From positions 1 through 64,000 of the forward strand of contig NZ_CP084475.1 in the NCBI RefSeq assembly GCF_020405225.1: a stretch of 64,000 bases of DNA. The letters run 5' to 3'. The notes beneath the pieces are model-generated. The model was given only the letters and a program-made list of their open reading frames with translations. It ran no database searches and was not told where the DNA came from. Every line of letters starts with the position of its first letter. Position 1 is the first letter of the stretch. Made by a program: the position numbers and the translations under genes. Shown piece after piece: positions 53,701 through 61,532 of the stretch. Origin of the DNA: Natrinema sp. DC36 (GTDB lineage Archaea; Halobacteriota; Halobacteria; Halobacteriales; Natrialbaceae).

Positions 53701-54024
53701 CACGTCGTCGCCGACGACTTCGAGAAGCGCGTCATCAACTACGAACCCGACGACCGGACATACATCCAGCAGGCGATTAGCGACCAGCCTGAAGAACTCG
53801 TCGACTTCGAACGGTTCGTGGAAAATGAGGCGCGGATGAACGCACTCACCAATCGCTACGGACTCTGCGAGGCAGAGGCGACTCGAATTCTCGATCGTGG
53901 CTTCACTGAAGACGAAATCATCGAGGCGATCGTCGCGACCGCGCGGCAGAGCGACACAGTAGAGACATCCGCTCTCGCCGACGGCGGTGACGACGGCGTT
54001 ACGGTTCGACGAGGAGGTGAATGA
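50743..54024 (+). CDS. VirB4-like conjugation ATPase with VirB3-like N-terminus
   Basis: A 1093-residue ATPase. Residues about 25-80 hold two membrane segments (TIGELMLFLAVAFITVVAAT; AALTIPVLGFGIMVTILLFL) like VirB3/PrgI. A long VirB4 N-domain follows, then the HerA-type motor: Walker A GMPGAGKTFGDIM near residues 630-642, Walker B NVELAIDEAHYLFEDQ near 873-888, and LLSQTAQEF near 908. It should energise pilus/apparatus assembly. It starts 6 bases after the VirB6-like gene and overlaps the next by four. A fused VirB3-VirB4 is known from some bacterial systems. Confidence 0.8.
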   Translation: MSTNTADSEYSTRKIHQSLGGTTAFFRGYTIGELMLFLAVAFITVVAATFVPAALTIPVLGFGIMVTILLFLLHKVKPRYLWLTEWLAARFGWAIKNKEYTHGGEDNSEVRYLTRLQRVYPHAVERTDGALVRAMQVEPANMALEDDDAWAKAVQSLSEFVNSTVDFPVKIYITSREVDDDDVVRAHQDRLGDADVRSRPVLKRLLEKYVTANTTESGDIDSETTTIREYYLITAVNDDDVEQFDKTGDSVLAYLAEMPMVGRFFDRFQTDDLTEPERERLKEEQLESRLTQLRRGGSSLYQCSVSPVDAYDLARITKEYWSCQPEKYADITDALGTFPVVSHGISDGVPATPDPNDVLDAMDEQTSTPESASDDRTEDSIDEDLSISSGDRLPDTSTMHQSVIAPTTVDWETTYAVINDETYVRTFWVEQFPEEPSDGLLERLLLETDLQTDISVHLDPFDSQSAQDMMADWISDLKINQHDSDSLQSEDLQDDIDQAKYMRSLVRANKASFYRGGVFIRLAADSEQALDNQTTRLRSIVKDAPANCTLKVASRWQERGLATVSPLGTNELGRDRMSTLTNQAIGAMFPFSSNYQMMDDGIEYGYHGHNGSPIRINPWELETGHSELVVGMPGAGKTFGDIMRHLRMMKRRNDTMLVLVDPVGGFRGIADALNAKTITVGGDTKLNPLEIRETPQHVLESSDGISPLSAKKDEVYAILENFLDARDIELGAETGVLSYVIDEAYRQAGIIEGDVSTHTSKHSPTMQDVHRILCDIAEHPDEHNIAASESARERAAQYADELAIAFQPFREGGAYENLSHRSEINILEGDNKVVYIDLGQIEGSASGIDRQTFLMQLLLSTIYQQAKNTQRNVELAIDEAHYLFEDQANLDFLETAFRHQRHAGLRMVLLSQTAQEFYETEQAEKIIGMCPIKVFHKLPDLDDGTADKIGLTEEQRWYVRRADAGKEDLGYSQSLVRVEEHGTYPLHVVADDFEKRVINYEPDDRTYIQQAISDQPEELVDFERFVENEARMNALTNRYGLCEAEATRILDRGFTEDEIIEAIVATARQSDTVETSALADGGDDGVTVRRGGE

Positions 54025-55154
54025 CGATGTTTAGCTGGCTTTTCAATGACGGTCCAGAGTACGACGCAACACAGGTAGAGTTCGAAGAGCCGTTCGTCCA
54101 GCACCCGGAGAGTGCGCCCGGTATTCTGCTCAGAATCCGCCCCTTCAAAGAGAATCAGGGCATCGTCGACGGCGCCGGACTACTCCAGTCGGTCCACGAC
54201 GTGACGACGAACTTCCGAGAGAAGAACACGAGCGACCATCACACCTTCGAGGTCTGGTTCGACGAGGGGAAGATCAAGTTCTACATGCACGCTGCAACCG
54301 AGGCAGCCGCCGACAAGTTCCGCCGCCGCGTCGGGAATAACTACGCTAACAGCGAGGTATTCCCCGTCGAGGATGGCTACGCCTTCCCCGTCATCGAGCC
54401 CGATGAGTACGTCGCTGGCGCATGGCTGGAGATGGAGAAGCTTCCCTACTACCCGATTCGCCATCACAACAGCGAGGGCTGGGAAACCGACCCATACGGC
54501 GAGATCACGAGCGAGATGCTCTCGCTCGACGAGAGCAAGGTTGTCACGCAGGTCGTCTTTCGACCGGCGAAGCAGTCCTGGACGGACGGCGACCAGTTCA
54601 AGCATAACAGCGTTGATGATCTGGCCCACGCGCTCCGCCAGGGAACTTCGGTCGGGTGGCTGAATCCTCGGACGCGACCAGCGAGCGAGAAGGACAAGCA
54701 GGCGGCCAAAACCATCGAACAGCAGCGCGGCGAACAGGCGTTCCACGTCAACATCCGTATCGTCGCAATCTCAGCGGACAAAGACGAAGCTCAAGCCCGT
54801 GCGCACGGCGTCGCCGGGATGTTCAGAAAGTACTACAACGCGATCACTGAGCAGGGTCTCGACGATATGCCAGTGTACCATCGGAAAGAAGGGAAGCGTG
54901 CGAGTCAACTCCGCCAGCACGTCACTCGGATGGCCGACCGCGAGTGGACCGACCGGCGCATGATCATGACCGTCGACGAACTCGCCGGCGTCGCACACAT
55001 CCCGAACAACGAAATCGAGACGCCAAACATCGACTGGCGATACACGCAACGTGGTGACCGCGTTCCCGCCGACGCCGTTCAGTACGAGCGACCCACGACC
55101 AGTGACGGTCTCCAGAAGCGCCAGGCTGGACAGGGAGGGCAGGATGGTGTTTGA
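54021..55154 (+). CDS. conjugation operon protein, partner of the two ATPases
   Basis: A 377-residue acidic protein without clear membrane segments. It has an alternating strand/helix pattern (GILLRIRPFKENQGIVDGAG; HHTFEVWFDEGKIKFYMHAA; HVNIRIVAISADKDEAQARA) that resembles the N-terminal domain that precedes the motor in some TraD/HerA-like proteins. It overlaps VirB4 by four bases and the TraD-like gene by 11 bases, so it is expressed in a fixed ratio with both. I suggest it is a split-off domain of the coupling ATPase. Confidence 0.55.
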   Translation: MTMFSWLFNDGPEYDATQVEFEEPFVQHPESAPGILLRIRPFKENQGIVDGAGLLQSVHDVTTNFREKNTSDHHTFEVWFDEGKIKFYMHAATEAAADKFRRRVGNNYANSEVFPVEDGYAFPVIEPDEYVAGAWLEMEKLPYYPIRHHNSEGWETDPYGEITSEMLSLDESKVVTQVVFRPAKQSWTDGDQFKHNSVDDLAHALRQGTSVGWLNPRTRPASEKDKQAAKTIEQQRGEQAFHVNIRIVAISADKDEAQARAHGVAGMFRKYYNAITEQGLDDMPVYHRKEGKRASQLRQHVTRMADREWTDRRMIMTVDELAGVAHIPNNEIETPNIDWRYTQRGDRVPADAVQYERPTTSDGLQKRQAGQGGQDGV

Positions 55155-58100
55155 ACGATTCTTCGGTCGTGGCAACGGGGATCAGTCGGCACGCTCTGAT
55201 GCAGGCTCATCTTCGAAAGAACCGACAGAAGTCGAAGAGGCGAGTACCGATCTCCAGACCGAACCAGACGAACGTGCAAACGTGAATGTAACGTCTGATC
55301 CAGCACCAGAACCGCAGTCTCGAGTCAATAAAACGTATGAAATAACCGAACAGGACACTACCTACGTCGGTGGAAAATCAGTCATTACCGAAACAGCCAG
55401 TGAGGGCACTGTCGCGGGATTGTACGTCCGCGAGATGTTCGAATCAGGTGCCACAACATCGCCCGCGCCGCTCTGGATCGGCTACGACGAAGATGCGCAA
55501 CGTGGGTTCCGCGAAGCACCGCTCCGGTTCGAGTCGCTCTTCCGGCATATCTGGATCACGGGCACTACCGGCTACGGGAAAACAACGGAACTGCTGAACA
55601 TGATGGTCCAGTGGGCGTATTCAGGATATGGATTCGTCTACTTCGACCCGAAAGGACGAGACTCTCGCGAACTCCTGCGGAAACTCCCCGAAGACCGTCT
55701 TGACGACATCGTCTGGATCGAGCCTGGATCGTCAGAACACGATAAGACGGTCGGGCTGAACTTCCTCGAGGTTCCCGACTGTGATACAGAGGAAGAGCGC
55801 GAAAACGAGATTGAGAATCGCATCGAGAATCTGAAGGCGATCTTCGATACGGACGAGTACTGGGGCATCAATATGGAGTCGATCACCGAGTCAATGGGAC
55901 GAGCGATGATGCAGTCCGAGAGACCGTTCTCAGTGATCGACATGTACTTCACGCTGTTGAACGCCGAGCGGCGTGAAGAGTTTGCTCTCGATGTCGACGA
56001 TCCGTATGTGCAGGAGTTCTGTCTCGAAATCGCACGGATGGATGACGAGACAGTCCGGCCACTCCTGAAGCGAATCAAATCCTGGGTCGAAAACTCGGTC
56101 ATCCGACGGATCATCTCCCACCGCGAGAGCACGATCGATTTCCGCGATATTATCGACAACGACCGAATCGTTATCGTCCGCACGCCCGTCGAGAATACGG
56201 ACATCAAGAAGATGGTCACACTCGGCGTGATGCGGAATCTCTGGAGTGCAATTCAGCAGCGGTCGTATGAACGCGATACCGACCCAGATCCGTATTTCGT
56301 CCTCTGCGACGAGTTCGACGACATCGCCAGCGATAATCTCGATATCGAGTCGATGCTCGCTCGTGCTCGGTCGATGCGGCTCTCCGTGACGCTCGCCTCT
56401 CAGTACCCCTCACAGTTCGACGAGGACACGCTCAAGGCGATGCAGAACAACTGCGACAACCTCATTGCGTTCTCAGTGAATGACGTAGACGACGCCCAAC
56501 TCCTGATGAAGCGGTTCCGAGACTACACTGCAGAGGACCTGATCTCGACTGACCAGTATCAGGTCTGGACGAAACTGCCTCTCGATGGCGGTCGGTACTC
56601 AGAACCCGTCCTCCTCCGCTCGTTCCCGCCGTATCCACCACTACGGTCGGCTGATGCGGTCGACGACATCATCGAGCAGAGTTTGGACCGCTACGGGACC
56701 AAGCCGCTGACCGATGCTGAAATCATGCAGAATCTCATCTACAGCGACGCCAACGAGGCAGCGAACCCGACGAAGATACTGGATGAAACGATGGCGGAGT
56801 CGATTCGTGCAGTACAGATTCGGGAGGGAGTACGGGCGGAAAACGGCTGGGTGGATGTCACTACCGTTGACGAGGAACTCTCGATCCGCCTTGAGAACAC
56901 CCAGCCTGACATCGACTATGCGTACGAAGACCTTCCGGACGTGCGTGAAGCATCGCAATTGCTCGAAGTCGATCTGAAGGACGACGACATCGTTGCTCGC
57001 CTCTCCGACGAGGGGGAAACGACGGTACAGCCTGAAACGGGAGCTGTTAGATCGGCAGGGGGAACGAGCCATGATGCAGTCCTCATGGATACCGAAACGG
57101 CGCTTACCGAACGCGGATTCATCGTCGATATCCTCGTACAGGACGGGAGCGAGCAACCCGACGCCACCGCGACCCACCCAGACCACGACGTCGTCTTCAA
57201 CATCGAGGCCGAGACGACGACACCGGACCGGCCCGCGAAGGTTTTGCAGAACTTCAAACGGGCCTGCGAAGCCGACCGGATACCGCTCTTTGTCGTCCGT
57301 CCTAGTGACTCCGATACGAAGTGGGCGAAACGAATCGAGAACATCCTCTCGCCGCCACTGCGAGAACGGGCGGACGGCACTGAGCAGTTCTATAATCGCG
57401 ACGAGATCGTGATGTTCGGCGGTGGCGCGACGGCCCACGGTGGAGTAACCGCTGTTCGACCACGTACTGCGGACACAAATCGAACTGTCTGGACACGCGA
57501 TAACGGCGAGCGCGTGCTTTCAGACGGCGAGACGGAGTTCACCCGTGTTCCAGATGAGGGGGAACTCTCCAAAGACGGTGTTCCGGCCTACTATAGCCAC
57601 GATCGAGAAAACGGCCAGTATACCGTCCACAAACCAGGAGAGACCTGCGTCTATGACTCGAAAGACGACTTCGAAGAGGATTGGACGCCGATCAAACGAC
57701 CGTTCATCCCCGATATCGAGTTGCCGAATGCAGACTATTCGCGTGACAGCTACATCGTGCTGATTCTGCCAGCTGACGGTAGTCCACTGATTTTCCAGCA
57801 TGGAGAAACGTATGTGCTGTCCGAGAACCCCGACTTCGAGGAGCTATGGCCCGACGATTCCAACGGTGATTCAGGCCGAGTTGAGGTTTCGACGATTCGT
57901 CGTGGTGGAAATCCTCCGTCAGATGGTGAGGCATCTGATTCGCCATCGAAAGATGAGACGGTGGACATCGACCCGGACGGCGACGGTGTTGAAGCGTTCA
58001 CGGCAATGTACGTCAGGCAGGCCGATGGAGCCAAAGTTCCACAGGATGATCTGTTTCAGGCGTACGCTACCTGGACTGACCAGCACGATATCGACGGGAC

Positions 58101-58239
58101 AACCAAAGGCTGGTTCACCCGGAAGCTACGGAACGTCGTCGACCTCGAGACCGACCGGTCCAGAGTAGACGGTGACCGCGTACAGTTCTACGTCGGACTC
58201 TCCCTGACAGAAGAGGGGCAGACACTCCTCGATCAATGA
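55144..58239 (+). CDS. TraD/VirD4-like coupling ATPase with C-terminal nuclease-like domain
   Basis: A 1031-residue protein. After an acidic head, the motor has Walker A WITGTTGYGKTTELLNM near residues 137-153, Walker B YFVLCDEFDDIASDN near 383-397 and LASQYPSQF near 418. A domain near 645-720 (ALTERGFIVDILVQDGSEQP, then HDVVFNIEAETTT, KVLQNFKRA) looks like a PD-(D/E)xK restriction-like fold. Further beta-rich repeats follow (HKPGETCVYDSKDDF; FQHGETYVLSENPDFEE). It would couple DNA to the secretion channel. ATG at 55144 is chosen; earlier in-frame codons overlap the previous gene. Confidence 0.75.
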   Translation: MVFERFFGRGNGDQSARSDAGSSSKEPTEVEEASTDLQTEPDERANVNVTSDPAPEPQSRVNKTYEITEQDTTYVGGKSVITETASEGTVAGLYVREMFESGATTSPAPLWIGYDEDAQRGFREAPLRFESLFRHIWITGTTGYGKTTELLNMMVQWAYSGYGFVYFDPKGRDSRELLRKLPEDRLDDIVWIEPGSSEHDKTVGLNFLEVPDCDTEEERENEIENRIENLKAIFDTDEYWGINMESITESMGRAMMQSERPFSVIDMYFTLLNAERREEFALDVDDPYVQEFCLEIARMDDETVRPLLKRIKSWVENSVIRRIISHRESTIDFRDIIDNDRIVIVRTPVENTDIKKMVTLGVMRNLWSAIQQRSYERDTDPDPYFVLCDEFDDIASDNLDIESMLARARSMRLSVTLASQYPSQFDEDTLKAMQNNCDNLIAFSVNDVDDAQLLMKRFRDYTAEDLISTDQYQVWTKLPLDGGRYSEPVLLRSFPPYPPLRSADAVDDIIEQSLDRYGTKPLTDAEIMQNLIYSDANEAANPTKILDETMAESIRAVQIREGVRAENGWVDVTTVDEELSIRLENTQPDIDYAYEDLPDVREASQLLEVDLKDDDIVARLSDEGETTVQPETGAVRSAGGTSHDAVLMDTETALTERGFIVDILVQDGSEQPDATATHPDHDVVFNIEAETTTPDRPAKVLQNFKRACEADRIPLFVVRPSDSDTKWAKRIENILSPPLRERADGTEQFYNRDEIVMFGGGATAHGGVTAVRPRTADTNRTVWTRDNGERVLSDGETEFTRVPDEGELSKDGVPAYYSHDRENGQYTVHKPGETCVYDSKDDFEEDWTPIKRPFIPDIELPNADYSRDSYIVLILPADGSPLIFQHGETYVLSENPDFEELWPDDSNGDSGRVEVSTIRRGGNPPSDGEASDSPSKDETVDIDPDGDGVEAFTAMYVRQADGAKVPQDDLFQAYATWTDQHDIDGTTKGWFTRKLRNVVDLETDRSRVDGDRVQFYVGLSLTEEGQTLLDQ

Positions 58240-58606
58240 CATCTGACATAACTATAATGTACTGTAATAGCAATTCTAAGGGTATCCTTGCTCGAGGGCA
58301 TCGAGTCTCCCATTCTCTCCGAAATAGCCCCTCACACAGCCAGAATCCAACATCTGAATTATCTGTCCACGCAGACTGGATTTCCAAGGAAATTCTATGG
58401 ACGGTGCTGTCCACGCAGAACCGCATGACGGGAGTGCTGTCCACGCAAAATAACCCGCCAAAACCAACTAGTATACACTGGGTTCCATCCGCAGAACGAT
58501 GCGGGGACAGGGAGATCGGGCTGCCTATCGATTGTCAGCAGTTGTCTCGAGATTATGATATAGTTTGTTCGGAGGACTCAATGAGTGAACCTCGGAGTGA
58601 TCAACG
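58240..58606. other. iteron-bearing intergenic region
   Basis: 367 bases between the coupling ATPase and the primase-like gene with no supported gene. It contains three CTGTCCACGCA repeats and an inverted GGACGGTGCTGTCC. It is a candidate transfer or replication origin. Confidence 0.45.
58363..58449. repeat. three CTGTCCACGCA direct repeats (iteron-like)
   Basis: CTGTCCACGCAGA at 58363-58375 and 58407-58419 and CTGTCCACGCAAA at 58437-58449, in direct orientation, spaced 44 and 30 bases apart. TGGACGGTGCTGTCCA (58399-58414) adds an inverted form around the middle copy. The last two copies are preceded by AGTG or GGTG. Confidence 0.7.
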
Positions 58607-59875
58607 ATGAGTTCTGACACCTTAATCGACACAGCAGCGCTGCCAGCTAGCTTACGAGAACGTGAGCAGTGGGTATGCTGGAAAGAAGAAGATCGGGATG
58701 GCAAACCGACGAAGATACCGGTGACACCAGAGACGGGAGCATTCGCCTCGTCGACCGATCCAGAGACGTGGGACAGTTTCGAGACAGCACTCGAGTACGC
58801 CGAAACAGGGAACGCTACTGGCGTTGGGTTCGTCTTTACCGATGACGATCCTGTCGTTGGCGTGGACCTCGATGACTGCCGGGATACTGAAACCGGGGAT
58901 GTCGACGACGCGGCGCTGGACATCATCGAGCGACTCGACTCCTATACGGAGATTTCTCCGTCAGGTACTGGATTTCATGTGCTCATCGAGGGAGAACTCC
59001 CAGATGGGCGGAACCGCCGTGGCAGTATCGAACTGTACGACACTGCTCGGTTTTTCACTGTTACCGGCGACCGCCTCGAGGACACGCCAACTCGCGTTGC
59101 ACGTCGGCAGGATGCGCTGGTAGCGATCCATCGTGAGTACGTTCAAGACTCTGAACCGGATCCAGAACACGAATCTGGAGACTATAGTTCCAGTGAGAAG
59201 CAAGCAGCGACGGGCAGTGCAGCCGATACCAACGTCGACCTCAAGGACGAGGAACTGCTCGAGCGAGCACGGAACGCATCGAACAGCGAGAAGTTCGAGC
59301 GGTTGTGGCGTGGCTCGACTGCTGGTTACGAGAGTCAGTCAGAGGCGGACATGGCACTGTGCTGTCTGCTGGCATTCTGGACTGGTGGTGACCACCAAAC
59401 GATGGACCGGCTCTTCCGCCAATCAGGACTGCTCCGAGACAAGTGGGATGAAGTCCACTACGCTGACGGCTCTACGTATGGCGAAAAGACTATCGAGCGA
59501 GCAATTGCGAGTACCTCCGAGTTCTACGATCCCGACACTCGAGATACGTCAACCGAATCTGTTCCCAGAACGAGCGAGTCGTCGACCAGTGCTAGCCGTG
59601 ACGACTCGGAGCAGAATCGGAATCATGCGTATCTGGTTGAGAAGAACCGACTGTTGACTGACCGCGTCGACGAACTCGAGGCCACGCTCGAACAGAAAAC
59701 TGAACGTATCGATCGCCTCGAGACAACGATCGAAGATCTCAGAACCGAACTTTCAGAGCGTAACCGAGAGATCGAGCAGGCTCGAGAAGAACAAGCCGGG
59801 ACAACGTCCGACTGTGATACGGCTTCAGAGACATCCTCTCTATGGGGACGATTATTCGGCGATAGGTCCAAGTAA
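58607..59875 (+). CDS. primase-polymerase-like protein with C-terminal coiled coil
   Basis: A 422-residue protein. The N-terminal 190 residues resemble the primase-polymerase domain of phage/plasmid replication proteins (QWVCWKEEDRDGKPTKIPVT at 20-39; acidic motif VGVDLDDC near 85-92; GTGFHVLIEG near 121-130; then YDTARFFTVTGDRL). Residues 225-310 are a helical domain (FERLWRGSTAGYESQSEADM; AFWTGGDHQTMDRLFRQSGL) common after such domains. A coiled coil (LLTDRVDELEATLEQKTERI) ends the protein. No helicase is fused. It could prime replication or transfer of this element. Confidence 0.75.
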   Translation: MSSDTLIDTAALPASLREREQWVCWKEEDRDGKPTKIPVTPETGAFASSTDPETWDSFETALEYAETGNATGVGFVFTDDDPVVGVDLDDCRDTETGDVDDAALDIIERLDSYTEISPSGTGFHVLIEGELPDGRNRRGSIELYDTARFFTVTGDRLEDTPTRVARRQDALVAIHREYVQDSEPDPEHESGDYSSSEKQAATGSAADTNVDLKDEELLERARNASNSEKFERLWRGSTAGYESQSEADMALCCLLAFWTGGDHQTMDRLFRQSGLLRDKWDEVHYADGSTYGEKTIERAIASTSEFYDPDTRDTSTESVPRTSESSTSASRDDSEQNRNHAYLVEKNRLLTDRVDELEATLEQKTERIDRLETTIEDLRTELSERNREIEQAREEQAGTTSDCDTASETSSLWGRLFGDRSK

Positions 59876-59970
59876 CAGTCATTGGGAGGACCGTTTCTTC
59901 AATTCAGAATAAGGTATGAAGGGACACTCGACAGAACAATGGTTATGAGGGAGACGATGTTGTTGAGGAG

Positions 59971-60025
59971 AGAGGAGTACACTTCCACCCAAAGCCCTCG
60001 GCCGCTCGGCATCCCGCGCCTCGCT
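59971..60025. repeat. long direct repeat, left copy (flanks MNT/HEPN module)
   Basis: Bases 59991-60025 are identical over 35 bases to 61498-61532 (beginning AAAGCCCTCGGCCGCTCGGC). The 20 bases before are similar too (AGAGGAGTACACTTCCACCC against AGAGAAGTACCTACCACCG). It ends 2 bases before the HEPN stop codon. Purine-rich (GA) DNA precedes both copies. Confidence 0.8.
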
Positions 60026-60027
60026 CC

Positions 60028-60546
60028 CTAGGATTTGGTTTCGTGGCGCTCCTTGCAGTTACACCGGGAATGCGCATCGGCGAACTCGACAGCGTACGAG
60101 TGAACTTCCTCAGCTAGCTCGTGCATCCCAACTGCCAGATCTCGACCGGGTCGATCAATATCGTAATAGATCCGGGCACGATGTTCCGATCGGAACGCAT
60201 CAATCCGGGCAGGCACACCCGTATCAGAGAATACCCCGCGACTCTCGATGTCCTCGAACACTTGCTCATGCTTCCGGAAATCAGACGATTCAGCAGCAGT
60301 CTGATCCACCAAGTAGAACTGGAACGACCGTTCGATGGCGTTGAACGACAACTCGACAATACTGACGTAGTTATTTGTCCCGCTGCGTAATTGACGGCAC
60401 GTTCCTAGCATCGCACATGCTTTCCCCAGTTGTACGTCAGCATCCGTTTGCTGCCACGACAACGAGTCTTGAACAGGGCCTGTTTCCTCGTCGGCTAACA
60501 ACGACTCAACGTGCTCGACAGCGTCAACGACGTCTTCAAGTCCCAT
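60028..60546 (-). CDS. HEPN-domain protein (toxin-like)
   Basis: A 172-residue helical protein paralogous to the HEPN at 2.66 kb (shared SIVELSFNAIERSFQFYLVD, and GVFSDTGVPARIDAFRSEHR). The active-site region reads AFRSEHRARIYYDIDRPGRD; the usual Rx4-6H spacing is not obvious. It pairs with the upstream MNT gene, overlapping it by 11 bases. With MNT it forms a type II (or type VII-like) toxin-antitoxin module that could stabilise the element. C-terminal Cys pair CNC may bind metal or be incidental. Confidence 0.7.
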   Translation of the reverse strand: MGLEDVVDAVEHVESLLADEETGPVQDSLSWQQTDADVQLGKACAMLGTCRQLRSGTNNYVSIVELSFNAIERSFQFYLVDQTAAESSDFRKHEQVFEDIESRGVFSDTGVPARIDAFRSEHRARIYYDIDRPGRDLAVGMHELAEEVHSYAVEFADAHSRCNCKERHETKS

Positions 60547-61225
60547 CCGCGAACACCTCCTGTTTCACCGCGTCGAGAACTGGGGTGTCGTGAAGCGTGA
60601 TCCCTTCCACGAGCACGTCACGGATTCGGTCGTGCGTTACTGCTGAGTCGCGCGTCTCAACGACGATGTGCGGTTCGAATCGATCTCCATCGAACTGTTC
60701 CGACGTGATATCTTCCTCAATGTCGTGAGCCGCTCGTTGCGCCGCCATTCGACCATCATCGACAACGACGAATACGTCGATATCGCTTGCCCGGTCGGCG
60801 TCACCACGAGCGACACTCCCGAACAACACAATCGCTGCATGATCACCGATACGGTCTATAAGCCGATTCCGAACAGTTCGCACTGGGTCATGGAACTCGG
60901 ATTGCGGAATTGTGGTAACAGGATCATCACTGTGAACGAATCTTTCCGGGTTGATCTGTACGGCATTTGACCTGCCGTCGCGATCAACGTGAATTATACC
61001 GAGGGCTTCGAGGGAGAGAACAGCGGCATTCACGTTCGACATTCCTCTTTCCGTCAACCGGTGGAGTTCTCGGTTCGAGAAGGCTGTATCTGGATTATCT
61101 GCGAGTACGTGGAGGATGTCAGTCGCTGCGCGGTGTCGGAACGCCTCGCGGTCACCGAGCGGAATCGGGAGGCAAACGTACGTTCCCTCACATCCATCCG
61201 ATGCCCGAACGGTATCACGGTTCAT
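60536..61225 (-). CDS. HTH-fused MNT nucleotidyltransferase (antitoxin-like)
   Basis: A 229-residue protein with a winged helix (ATDILHVLADNPDTAFSNRE then LHRLTERGMSNVNAAVLSLE, residues 29-70) and an MNT domain with GSVARGDADRASDIDVFVVV near 134-153. It is a paralogue of the 1.97 kb gene. I chose the ATG at 61225 (MNRDTVRAS), matching that paralogue, although 33 in-frame codons precede it. A perfect 16-bp palindrome covers this start codon, pointing to self-repression through the HTH. Stop overlaps the HEPN start. Confidence 0.8.
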   Translation of the reverse strand: MNRDTVRASDGCEGTYVCLPIPLGDREAFRHRAATDILHVLADNPDTAFSNRELHRLTERGMSNVNAAVLSLEALGIIHVDRDGRSNAVQINPERFVHSDDPVTTIPQSEFHDPVRTVRNRLIDRIGDHAAIVLFGSVARGDADRASDIDVFVVVDDGRMAAQRAAHDIEEDITSEQFDGDRFEPHIVVETRDSAVTHDRIRDVLVEGITLHDTPVLDAVKQEVFADGT

Positions 61226-61232
61226 GAACCGT
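61217..61232. promoter_or_regulatory. 16-bp palindrome over the MNT start codon
   Basis: ACGGTTCATGAACCGT is its own reverse complement and contains the ATG of the MNT gene. It is a candidate operator for the HTH-MNT/HEPN complex. Confidence 0.5.
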
Positions 61233-61454
61233 AATGCGGTTCGGTCGCTATTAAATGTTCCGTCCACGTGCACTACTTCAGGTATGTTCTTCGAACCGGT
61301 GATCGGTCGATGATACATAGACACCCTGTAATTGTCGTTTGTTCGATATCCGTGTCGAGGACGTGAGGATTATTTTACGACATGTCTGTGTGAGTGTCTC
61401 GGACTACGTCGGGGTTGGACTGGAGGTGACGCTCGAGGAGATAAGATATCTCGA

Positions 61455-61485
61455 GAAGAGAGAGAGAGAGAGAGGGAGAGAGAAG
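61455..61485. repeat. purine (GA) repeat tract
   Basis: About 31 bases of almost unbroken (GA)n with occasional GG, immediately before the right copy of the direct repeat. A shorter GA-rich stretch stands at the same place before the left copy. Confidence 0.7.
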
Positions 61486-61532
61486 TACCTACCACCGAAA
61501 GCCCTCGGCCGCTCGGCATCCCGCGCCTCGCT
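61479..61532. repeat. long direct repeat, right copy
   Basis: Bases 61498-61532 equal 59991-60025 exactly, with a similar 20-base lead. Together the two copies bracket the MNT/HEPN module with its promoter (about 1.5 kb). Confidence 0.8.
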
